Source of the DNA: CAG-411 sp050875145
GTDB lineage: Bacteria > Bacillota > Clostridia > Lachnospirales > Lachnospiraceae
NCBI GenBank assembly: GCA_050875145.1
Contig: JBNMLH010000006.1
Coordinates: 62,001 to 126,000, forward strand
Length of the DNA stretch: 64,000 bases
Reading direction: 5' to 3'
Below, in pieces: positions 8,616 through 15,951 of this stretch. Position 1 is the stretch's first letter; each line of letters starts with the position of its first letter. The notes under the pieces are model-generated. The model was not told the origin of the DNA. It saw only the letters and a program-made list of their open reading frames with translations, and did not search any database. A program made the position numbers and the translations under genes.

Positions 8616-9119
8616 ATGTATGATAAATTAACCAAAAGTGATATAAAAAAGATGGAAGAAGAAATTGAACATAGAAAATTGGTTGTTCGTAAAGAGGCTT
8701 TGGAGGCTGTAAAAGAAGCAAGAGCACAGGGCGATTTGAGTGAAAATTTTGAGTACCATGCAGCTAAAAAGGATAAAAATAAAAATGAAAGCCGCATACG
8801 CTATTTGGAAAAAATGATTAAAACAGCACAGATTATTGATGATGAATCCTGTGAGGATGAAGTGGGAATGAATAATACGGTTGTTTTATATTTTGAAGAG
8901 GATGATGAGTGCGAAACATATCGCATTGTTACTACAATTCGCGGAAATTCTTTAAAGGGAATGATTAGTATTGATTCGCCATTAGGAAAAGCAATTTTAG
9001 GACATAAAGTTGGCGATCGGGTACGGATAGATGTAAATGCAAATTATAGTTATTATGTAGAGATTAGAGAAATTATTAATACAACAGATGATTCAGAGGA
9101 TACGATTCGTAAGTTTTAG
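8616..9119 (+). CDS. greA: Transcript cleavage factor GreA family
   Basis: Gre factors enter the RNA polymerase secondary channel and stimulate cleavage of backtracked transcripts. The 167-residue protein has an N-terminal coiled coil (1-75) with the hallmark acidic tip GDLSENFEYHAAK near 40-52 and a C-terminal FKBP-like domain with the DSPLGKAILGHKVGDRV motif. It is slightly longer than typical GreA (about 158) and does not sit in the more common greA-lysS context, so a second Gre-type paralogue is possible. A 17-bp gap with a GAGGAGG box separates it from the DUF6382-like gene, suggesting co-transcription. Confidence 0.88.
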   Translation: MYDKLTKSDIKKMEEEIEHRKLVVRKEALEAVKEARAQGDLSENFEYHAAKKDKNKNESRIRYLEKMIKTAQIIDDESCEDEVGMNNTVVLYFEEDDECETYRIVTTIRGNSLKGMISIDSPLGKAILGHKVGDRVRIDVNANYSYYVEIREIINTTDDSEDTIRKF

Positions 9120-9136
9120 CGAGGAGGCTATTGTAC

Positions 9137-10000
9137 ATGAAAATAGAGGAACGTGGAGCAAACTTTCTAAAAATAAGTTTGTTGCAAGAAGGAACCATAG
9201 ATAAAGTTTCTTTTGATAGAATGAAACATTTAGATTGTATATTGCCATTTGAGTATGTGTATAATGAGGAAAATCGAATTTTGTATCGAACTGGGAATTA
9301 TATTCCTTTGGCAGAATATTTTAATATCAAAACATTGAACTTTACAGAGGTAAAAGGATTTTTCATGTCTTGGATCATGGCATTTGAAAGTGTTAATCGG
9401 ACTGGAGGGAAATGTGGAAATCTGGTTACCGATATGGATTATGTATATATTGATCCAGTTACGGGACAGTTACGTTTTATATATCTTCCAGTCTTAATAG
9501 AAATCCAAAATAATAACTTTAGAAATGCATTGAAAGAGCTGATTTTTTCAATACGGGTTAAAGATGCGGAAATACTTCTTGGATTGGTTGTTGAGCAACT
9601 TGGAAAGCCAAGCAATGAAGATACACAGCTATATGAAGATTTAAGAGAATGTATTAATAAAGCGGATAAAAATGTAAAGATTGTTGAAAAAGAGGTAGAG
9701 GTTGAACGTATTGTTGAAAAAATAATTGAGAAACCACAAAAACAAAAAAGAAATATTGGGAGAAATTTAGTTGGATATACAGTTTTATGCAGTTCATCCA
9801 TGGTAATTCTTCCGTTATTGTTGTCAAATGTAATTGATAGTTCCCTGTTATCAAAACCACATTTGTTGAATGTTTTGTTTTGCCTTTTAACGATTCTTCT
9901 GGCTCATTTATACACATTACAAATAGATAAAAAAAGTATAGATAACAAAACAATTATAACAATGGAACCAGAAAAAAATGTAGAATCCAGGAATAAGTAA
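9137..10000 (+). CDS. DUF6382-like membrane protein
   Basis: A 287-residue protein of unknown function. The first 170 residues resemble the DUF6382 region found in clostridial proteins, where it often precedes a membrane segment and an FHA domain. A charged coiled-coil-like stretch rich in Val-Glu-Lys follows (about 178-205), then two membrane helices (about 213-232 and 238-255) and a short charged tail. No FHA domain is present, so this looks like a short version. The ATG at 9137 is 9 bp from GAGGAGG, whereas the upstream in-frame TTG (9131) is too close. The DUF assignment is from memory of the pattern. Confidence 0.6.
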   Translation: MKIEERGANFLKISLLQEGTIDKVSFDRMKHLDCILPFEYVYNEENRILYRTGNYIPLAEYFNIKTLNFTEVKGFFMSWIMAFESVNRTGGKCGNLVTDMDYVYIDPVTGQLRFIYLPVLIEIQNNNFRNALKELIFSIRVKDAEILLGLVVEQLGKPSNEDTQLYEDLRECINKADKNVKIVEKEVEVERIVEKIIEKPQKQKRNIGRNLVGYTVLCSSSMVILPLLLSNVIDSSLLSKPHLLNVLFCLLTILLAHLYTLQIDKKSIDNKTIITMEPEKNVESRNK

Positions 10001-10084
10001 TAAATTGAAAAACTTTTATTTAGAAGGTATTTACAGTTGGTACTGCAGGATTTGAATAGCAAAATGATGCAGCTATGAAAAATA

Positions 10085-10124
10085 AAAACTCTATGAGCGT
10101 AAAGTTGTCTCATAGAGTTTTTTT
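10085..10124 (+). terminator. Intrinsic terminator after the DUF6382-like gene
   Basis: AAAAACTCTATGAG pairs perfectly with CTCATAGAGTTTTT across an 11-nt loop, followed by more T residues. The A and T tracts on both sides would let it work in either direction. Confidence 0.85.
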
Positions 10125-10136
10125 CTAGGTAATTTG

Positions 10137-10165
10137 TTGATTTTTTTTTCTTTTACATATATAAT
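10137..10165 (+). promoter_or_regulatory. Promoter of the biotin-dependent carboxyltransferase operon
   Basis: TTGATT (10137-10142) and TATAAT (10160-10165) with a 17-bp T-rich spacer. It lies just after the terminator and predicts a start near 10172, leaving a long untranslated leader. Confidence 0.75.
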
Positions 10166-10451
10166 GAAATGTGTACTTGAAGTTATTTTTTACCTTTTTA
10201 TGGAAAAATAATTTGTATACTTCACTATTGCAATATAGGTTTAAAAATGGAACGGAATTTGTTATTTGTAGGTTGTTTTTTATGATGATAATGGAAGATA
10301 GTTATATAAAAGTTTCGGCATCATTGTATAGCGAAAAGAAGGGAAATTTTTCGAGTTATTGTATTATAGTGTATCGATCGAAATTTATGTGGATGTATGG
10401 ATATGGTTTCACATGAAGATTGAGCAAAATAAAAGATGGAGGGTTGATAGA

Positions 10452-11897
10452 ATGGGTAGTTCAGATCAAACAGCAATGAATCGCATCCTGAATCTATTAG
10501 ATGATAATAGTTTCGTTGAAATTGGTGCGAAAGTAACAAAGAGAAACACAGACTTCAATCTGGAAGGGAAAGAGATTCCGGCAGATGGTGTTATTACCGG
10601 ATATGGTCTTATTGATGGTAGTATGGTGTATGTGTACAGTCAGGATGCAACCGCATTAGGGGGCGCAATCGGAGAGATGCATGCAAAAAAAATCGTTAAG
10701 ATTTATGAATTGGCTATGAAAATTGGTGTACCAGTGATTGGCTTGATTGATTGTGCAGGTCTGCGTTTGCAGGAGGCAACAGATGCATTAAATGCGTTTG
10801 GTTCGCTGTATGCAAGTAAAGTAATGGCATCAGGAGTAATTCCTCAGATTACAGCAGTTTTCGGAAACTGCGGTGGTGGTGTTGCTGTAGCAAATGCATT
10901 AGGTGACTTTACATTTATGGAAGATGAGGCAAAAGTATTTGTTAGTTCACCAAATGTATTAGAGGGAAATTATGTAGAAAAACTGGATACGGCTGCATCA
11001 GAATTTCAGGCAGAATGCGGAAACGTAGATTTTGTAGAAAAGAAAGAAGATATTTATAATCATATTCGTCAATTAGTGACAATTCTTCCTTCTAATAATG
11101 AAGATGATGATTCGTATGAAGAATGCACAGATGATTTAAACCGTATTAGCAGTGTGTTAGAAGGAGAAGTAAAAGATCCAAGAAGTGCATTGGTTGATGT
11201 TTCTGATAATGGATTTTTTATGGAAGTGAAAAAAGCATATGCGCAGGAAATGGTTACAGGATTTATTCGATTAAATGGCATGACAGTTGGTGCAGTTGCC
11301 AATGCGTCTGCTTTGTTGGATGCAGAGGGAAAAGAAGTTGCGACTTATGAAAAAGTTTTAACAACTGCTGGTTGTGAAAAAGCAGCTCATTTTGTAAATG
11401 TATGTGATGCATTTAATATTCCTGTACTTACTTTGACAGATGTAAAGGGATACAAGGGAACTGTAGAAGAAGAAAAGACAATCTCTGCAGCAGTAGCAAA
11501 ACTTACTTATGCATTTGCAAATGCTAATGTACCTAAGGTAAATGTAATTGTGGGTGAGGCATTCGGAAGTGCATATATTACAATGAATTCAGCACATATT
11601 GGTGCAGATATTGTATTTGCTTTGCCTGGTGCAAAGATTGGTATGATGGATGCAGAACAGGCTGCAAAGATTATGTATGCAGAGGAAATTAAGGCTGCGG
11701 ATGATGCACAGAGCAAAATATCTGAAAAAGCGGCAGAGTATCAGGCACTACAGGGAAGCGTAGATGCTGCTGCCTCTCGTGGATATGTGGATAGTGTGAT
11801 TGATGGAGGTTCTGTTCGTAAACAGTTGATTTTTGCTTTTGAGATGTTATTTACAAAAAGAGATGACAGACCAGTGAAAAAGCATGGAACGATTTAA
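10452..11897 (+). CDS. Carboxyltransferase, 12S/MmdA-like (divergent)
   Basis: A 481-residue crotonase-fold carboxyltransferase related to the 12S subunit of transcarboxylase and to MmdA/GcdA decarboxylase alpha subunits, which move a carboxyl group between an acyl-CoA and biotin. Two homologous halves are visible, with GNCGGGVAVANALGDF (N-half) and VGEAFGSAYITM (C-half) matching the oxyanion-hole regions. It diverges from classical 12S proteins: the usual SGGAR segment reads CAGLRLQEA. The ATG at 10452 follows GGAGGG by 8 bp; the longer frame starts without one. It is the first gene of a five-gene operon with OadG, a biotin carrier, OadB and a 5S-like protein. The acyl-CoA substrate is not evident. 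Confidence 0.82.
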   Translation: MGSSDQTAMNRILNLLDDNSFVEIGAKVTKRNTDFNLEGKEIPADGVITGYGLIDGSMVYVYSQDATALGGAIGEMHAKKIVKIYELAMKIGVPVIGLIDCAGLRLQEATDALNAFGSLYASKVMASGVIPQITAVFGNCGGGVAVANALGDFTFMEDEAKVFVSSPNVLEGNYVEKLDTAASEFQAECGNVDFVEKKEDIYNHIRQLVTILPSNNEDDDSYEECTDDLNRISSVLEGEVKDPRSALVDVSDNGFFMEVKKAYAQEMVTGFIRLNGMTVGAVANASALLDAEGKEVATYEKVLTTAGCEKAAHFVNVCDAFNIPVLTLTDVKGYKGTVEEEKTISAAVAKLTYAFANANVPKVNVIVGEAFGSAYITMNSAHIGADIVFALPGAKIGMMDAEQAAKIMYAEEIKAADDAQSKISEKAAEYQALQGSVDAAASRGYVDSVIDGGSVRKQLIFAFEMLFTKRDDRPVKKHGTI

Positions 11898-11915
11898 GCG
11901 AGGTGGAACAAGATT

Positions 11916-12692
11916 ATGAGAAAAAGACTAGTATTAGCGTTGACCGCAATCCTATGTGTAATAGGTGTGATAGGATTTTCTCCAAAGACATTATTGGCTG
12001 CTGACAACAAAACAGAGATAGAGGTCAGCGGTGAGGTAGATGGTCAGGACGAGTGGCTGAATCAGGTCAAGAGTTTTATTGAATCTTCATGGAATCAGAC
12101 AGATTTTGAAAATTTGATAAGTAGTTATTCTGACCAATTAGAGGAATCAGACATTAAAAAATATAACTCTTGGGCAAAATTGCAAAAAGAGGCAGGAGAA
12201 TATAAAAATATTGTGTCAGCAGATTTTTCCATGGAGGATAATGACACTGTTACTGTAATTAAAGCTGTTGTAGACTATAAAAATGAAAAATTGCTTTTTA
12301 CTTTTAAAGTTGGAGATAGTAAAGAGGATATTACAGTAGAAAAATATAAGGAACCAGAACCAGAATCATTTGCTACAACTATGAAAAATGCAGGTATCAA
12401 TACTGTTATGTCAATTACGATTGTATTTGTTGTTTTGATATTTATTGCAGGTATCATATCACTTTTTGGTTTAATTCCAAAATTGTTTGCTTCTAAGAAG
12501 CAAGAGGAGGAAACGGTTGATGTTGCAACTGTCGCAGAGGTGCCAGTGGTGGAAGATGTCACAGATGATACTGAAATTGTTGCGGTTATTACAGCAGCAA
12601 TTATGGCAAGTATGGGAGATGAGGCTCCCGCCGATGGATTGCATATTACTTCAATTAAGAGAAGAACAAATAGTAAATGGAAAAGAAGTTAA
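11916..12692 (+). CDS. OadG-family sodium pump subunit with extracytoplasmic domain
   Basis: Gamma-type subunit of a Na+-translocating decarboxylase. It has an N-terminal signal sequence or anchor (about 5-29, ending LLAAD), an external domain of about 110 residues, one membrane helix (about 166-190) typical of OadG, a Glu/Val-rich linker and the C-terminal peptide GLHITSIKRR that resembles OadG tails. At 258 residues it is far longer than classical OadG (about 80-120) because of the external domain, which looks like the DUF3887-type fold. It lies 18 bp after the carboxyltransferase gene and probably ties the soluble subunits to OadB. Confidence 0.8.
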   Translation: MRKRLVLALTAILCVIGVIGFSPKTLLAADNKTEIEVSGEVDGQDEWLNQVKSFIESSWNQTDFENLISSYSDQLEESDIKKYNSWAKLQKEAGEYKNIVSADFSMEDNDTVTVIKAVVDYKNEKLLFTFKVGDSKEDITVEKYKEPEPESFATTMKNAGINTVMSITIVFVVLIFIAGIISLFGLIPKLFASKKQEEETVDVATVAEVPVVEDVTDDTEIVAVITAAIMASMGDEAPADGLHITSIKRRTNSKWKRS

Positions 12693-12735
12693 AAACGACA
12701 AAATATCCGGTAAGACTTTATAGGAGGTATTAGAA

Positions 12736-13095
12736 ATGAAAAATTATACAATTACCGTTAATGGAAATGTTTATGATGTAACAGTTGAGGAAGGTGCTTC
12801 TACAGGTGCAGTAGCTACCGCACCTGTAGCAAAGAAAGCAGCGCCAGCTCCTAAAGCAGCAGCTCCGGCTGGTGCACAGGGTAGTGTGAAGGTAAATGCA
12901 CCTATGCAGGGAAAAATTTTATCTGTAAAGGGATCAGAAGGTCAGGCAGTAAAGAAGGGCGATGTAATTTTGATTCTGGAAGCTATGAAGATGGAAAATG
13001 AAATTGTTGCTCCTCAGGATGGTACAATTGCAGGTATCAATGTAAATGAAGGAGATAAAGTTGAAGCTGGTGCAGTAGTTGCAACTTTGAATTAA
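12736..13095 (+). CDS. Biotin carrier protein (1.3S/MmdC-like)
   Basis: Mobile carboxyl carrier of the complex. The 119-residue protein has a short N-terminal beta segment (ITVNGNVYDVTVEEG), an Ala/Pro/Lys-rich flexible linker (about 22-48) and a biotinyl domain with the lipoyl-type motif EAMKMEN, in which Lys85 is the biotinylation site. It matches 1.3S subunits of transcarboxylase and delta subunits of Na+ decarboxylases. The AGGAGG box is strong. It serves both carboxyltransferases encoded in the operon, neither of which carries its own biotin domain. Confidence 0.93.
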   Translation: MKNYTITVNGNVYDVTVEEGASTGAVATAPVAKKAAPAPKAAAPAGAQGSVKVNAPMQGKILSVKGSEGQAVKKGDVILILEAMKMENEIVAPQDGTIAGINVNEGDKVEAGAVVATLN

Positions 13096-13152
13096 GATAC
13101 AAATAATTGAAAGGAAATAAATCAGAAAGGATAAGCCACATTTCTTTCAATT

Positions 13153-13183
13153 ACAAAGTGGCATCATCACACTTTGTGATGAT
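13153..13183 (+). promoter_or_regulatory. Two mutually exclusive hairpins before oadB
   Basis: ACAAAGTG (13153-13160) can pair with CACTTTGT (13170-13177), and ATCATCACA (13163-13171) can pair with TGTGATGAT (13175-13183) around a 3-nt loop. The two structures share bases, so only one can form at a time. They end 14 bp before the oadB ATG, which has only a weak GGTG ribosome-binding site, so control of OadB translation or mRNA processing is plausible. Confidence 0.55.
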
Positions 13184-13197
13184 AATATGGTGTAAAT

Positions 13198-14346
13198 ATG
13201 GATAAAGTAACGGAAACTTTGACAAATTTAGCACAACAGACAGCATTTGCAACAATGTCATGGGGAAATGTTTTAATGATTGCAATTGCTTGTATATTTC
13301 TATATTTAGCAATCAAAAAGGGATATGAACCATTGCTTTTAGTGCCTATTGCATTTGGTATGCTTTTGGTAAATATGTATCCAGATATTATGGCATCACC
13401 GGAGGAAACATCAAACGGAGTAGGGGGATTGCTACATTATTTCTTTACACTGGATGAATGGAGTATTTTGCCATCGCTTATTTTCCTTGGAGTTGGTGCG
13501 ATGACGGATTTTGCACCGTTGATTGCCAATCCCAAAAGTTTTTTATTGGGTGCAGCGGCACAGATTGGAATTTTTTCCGCTTATTTATTAGCAATCTTTT
13601 TAGGTTTCAATGGAAAAGCGGCAGCGGCAATTTCAATCATTGGTGGTGCAGATGGTCCTACATCCCTGTTTTTGTGTAGTAAACTGGGGCAGACAGAATA
13701 CATGGGACCGATTGCGGTTGCAGCATATTCATATATGTCCTTAGTACCAATTATTCAGCCACCAATTATGAAACTCTTGACAACAAAGAAGGAAAGAGAA
13801 ATTAAGATGGAACAGCTTCGTCCAGTATCAAAACTTGAGAAGATTTTGTTCCCTATCGTTGTAACGATTGTTGTTGTATTATTACTTCCTACAACAGCTC
13901 CTTTGGTTGGTATGTTGATGTTAGGTAACTTATTCAAAGAGTGTGGAGTAGTAAATCAATTAGCAGAAACAGCGTCTAATGCTTTGATGTATATTGTTGT
14001 TATTTTGCTTGGTACTTCTGTTGGTGCAACAACAAGTGCAGAAGACTTTTTACAGATTACAACATTAAAAATTGTATTTTTAGGTTTAATTGCCTTTGCA
14101 GTTGGTACAGCAGCAGGTGTATTGTTCGGTAAACTTATGTGTGTAGTTACGCATGGAAAGATAAATCCACTGATTGGTTCGGCTGGTGTTTCGGCAGTTC
14201 CTATGGCAGCCAGAGTATCTCAAAAAGTGGGAGCAGAGGCAGACCCAACCAATTTCTTATTGATGCATGCTATGGGGCCAAACGTTGCTGGTGTTATTGG
14301 TACAGCAGTAGCAGCGGGTGTGTTTATGGCAATATTTGGTGTTTAG
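13198..14346 (+). CDS. oadB: OadB-type Na+-translocating decarboxylase beta subunit
   Basis: Polytopic membrane subunit that decarboxylates carboxybiotin and exports Na+. The 382-residue protein carries the family signatures: IGGADGPT near 148-155 (the essential Asp region), GNLFKECGV near 243, and NPLIGSAGVSAVPMAARVSQ near the C-terminus with the conserved Asn, Ser and Arg. Several hydrophobic helices cover the length. It is a true beta subunit shared by oxaloacetate, methylmalonyl-CoA, malonate and glutaconyl-CoA decarboxylases, so it alone does not define the substrate. The start is ATG 13198 with a weak ribosome-binding site. Confidence 0.94.
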   Translation: MDKVTETLTNLAQQTAFATMSWGNVLMIAIACIFLYLAIKKGYEPLLLVPIAFGMLLVNMYPDIMASPEETSNGVGGLLHYFFTLDEWSILPSLIFLGVGAMTDFAPLIANPKSFLLGAAAQIGIFSAYLLAIFLGFNGKAAAAISIIGGADGPTSLFLCSKLGQTEYMGPIAVAAYSYMSLVPIIQPPIMKLLTTKKEREIKMEQLRPVSKLEKILFPIVVTIVVVLLLPTTAPLVGMLMLGNLFKECGVVNQLAETASNALMYIVVILLGTSVGATTSAEDFLQITTLKIVFLGLIAFAVGTAAGVLFGKLMCVVTHGKINPLIGSAGVSAVPMAARVSQKVGAEADPTNFLLMHAMGPNVAGVIGTAVAAGVFMAIFGV

Positions 14347-14373
14347 GGATATAAAATATAAGGAGGTATTGTA

Positions 14374-15786
14374 ATGGCAGAACAGGAAAAGAAACCAATT
14401 AAAATTACAGAGACAGTATTACGTGATGCCCATCAGTCATTGATTGCAACAAGAATGACAACAGAGCAGATGCTGCCTATTATTGATAAAATGGATCAGG
14501 TTGGATATCATGCAGTAGAATGCTGGGGAGGTGCTACTTTTGATGCGTCTCTTCGTTTCCTAAAGGAAGATCCATGGGAAAGATTGAGAAAATTAAGAGC
14601 AGGCTTCAAAAAGACAAAGCTTCAGATGTTATTCCGTGGACAGAATATTTTGGGATATAACCACTATGCGGATGATGTAGTGGAATACTTTGTACAGAAG
14701 TCTATTGCAAATGGTATTGACATTATTAGAATTTTTGACTGTTTAAATGATGTTAGAAACTTAGAGACGGCTGTTCGAGCTGCCAATAAGGAAAATGGAC
14801 ATGCACAGATTGCCTTGTCATATACTTTGGGTGATGCATATACATTGGATTATTGGAAGGATATGGCAAAGAAGATTGAAGATATGGGTGCAAAATCCTT
14901 GTGTATCAAAGATATGGCAGGTTTGTTGACTCCATACAATGCAACAGAGTTAGTTACTGCATTAAAAGAGTCTGTATCTATTCCAATTGATTTGCATACA
15001 CATTATACTTCAGGTGTCGCATCTATGACTTATATGAAGGCAGTTGAAGCTGGTTGTGATATCATAGATACTGCTATTTCGCCATTGGCTATGGGTACAA
15101 GTCAGCCTGCAACAGAAGTTATGGCAAAAACTTTTGAAGGTACACCATATGATCCGGGATTTGATCAGAATTTACTGGCTGAGATAGCAAATCATTTTGC
15201 TCCAATGAGAGAAGAATGGTTAAAGACAGGTCGTATGAGTACAAAAGTGTTGGGTGTAAATATTAAAACATTGATGTATCAGGTACCTGGTGGTATGTTA
15301 TCAAATCTTGTATCTCAGTTAGATGAGATGGGTGCATCCGATCGTTTCCAGGAGGTATTGGAAGAAGTACCTAGAGTGCGTAAAGACTTTGGTGAGCCAC
15401 CATTGGTAACACCTTCTTCTCAGATTGTTGGAACACAGGCAGTATTAAATGTAGTTACAGGAGAGAGATATAAGGTAGTAACAAAAGAATCTAAAAAATT
15501 ATTATCCGGACAGTTTGGTCAGACCGTAAAACCATTTAACAAAGAAGTACAGAAAAAATGTATTGGTGATACAGAAGCAATTACATGCCGTCCGGCTGAT
15601 TTGATTAAGCCACAGTTAAAAGATATTGAGGAAGAAATGAAGCAGTACAAACAACAAGATGAAGATGTATTATCTTATGCATTGTTCCCACAGGTGGCAA
15701 CAGAATTCTTTAAATATCGTGAAGCACAACAGACAAAGATTGATTCTACAGTGGCAAGTGAGGAAAATAAGACTTACCCAGTGTAA
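14374..15786 (+). CDS. oadA: Oxaloacetate/pyruvate carboxyltransferase subunit (5S, OadA/PycB-like)
   Basis: A TIM-barrel carboxyltransferase that moves a carboxyl group between oxaloacetate and biotin. The 470-residue protein has TETVLRDAHQSLIATRM near 11-27, the WGGATFD motif, the carbamylated-Lys segment SLCIKDMAGLL, the metal-binding DLHTHYTSG and a C-terminal PYC_OADA domain. It lacks a fused biotinyl domain, which is supplied by the separate carrier at 12736; this matches the 5S subunit of transcarboxylase or PycB. AGGAGG precedes the ATG by 7 bp. Direction in the cell (oxaloacetate decarboxylation or pyruvate carboxylation) is not fixed by the sequence. Confidence 0.93.
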   Translation: MAEQEKKPIKITETVLRDAHQSLIATRMTTEQMLPIIDKMDQVGYHAVECWGGATFDASLRFLKEDPWERLRKLRAGFKKTKLQMLFRGQNILGYNHYADDVVEYFVQKSIANGIDIIRIFDCLNDVRNLETAVRAANKENGHAQIALSYTLGDAYTLDYWKDMAKKIEDMGAKSLCIKDMAGLLTPYNATELVTALKESVSIPIDLHTHYTSGVASMTYMKAVEAGCDIIDTAISPLAMGTSQPATEVMAKTFEGTPYDPGFDQNLLAEIANHFAPMREEWLKTGRMSTKVLGVNIKTLMYQVPGGMLSNLVSQLDEMGASDRFQEVLEEVPRVRKDFGEPPLVTPSSQIVGTQAVLNVVTGERYKVVTKESKKLLSGQFGQTVKPFNKEVQKKCIGDTEAITCRPADLIKPQLKDIEEEMKQYKQQDEDVLSYALFPQVATEFFKYREAQQTKIDSTVASEENKTYPV

Positions 15787-15803
15787 GGTGCAACGTGTAA
15801 AAG

Positions 15804-15832
15804 AGCTCAATGCAAATGCATTGGGCTTTTTT
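15804..15832 (+). terminator. Intrinsic terminator of the biotin/Na+ operon
   Basis: AGCTCAATGCA pairs with TGCATTGGGCT (one G-T wobble) around AA, followed by six T. It closes the five-gene operon. Confidence 0.9.
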
Positions 15833-15951
15833 CTCTATAGAGAACAGGAACGTTTAAAATTTGATTTGTGAGGGTATAGGTAAAATAGAAGAAATAGAGT
15901 GTGTTTTGAAAATATTTAAAAAGATAAAAGGATAGAAAGGAGAGGGAACAG

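Larger units (their letters stand above)
10001..10451. other. 451-bp non-coding region: terminator, promoter and long leader of the biotin operon
   Basis: No convincing gene lies here; the 81-codon frame at 10171-10416 has no ribosome-binding site or recognisable composition. In order, the region holds a terminator (10085-10124), a near-consensus promoter (10137-10165) and about 280 nt of AT-rich leader before the carboxyltransferase ATG. The leader has an 8-bp TTATTTTT/AAAAATAA hairpin (about 10184-10212) and a TCGA-centred hairpin (about 10344-10386). No riboswitch class I know was recognised. Confidence 0.6.

Noticed and set aside
10171..10416. An 81-codon frame upstream of the 12S-like gene
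   Set aside because: No ribosome-binding site, unusual composition, and it overlaps leader hairpins.
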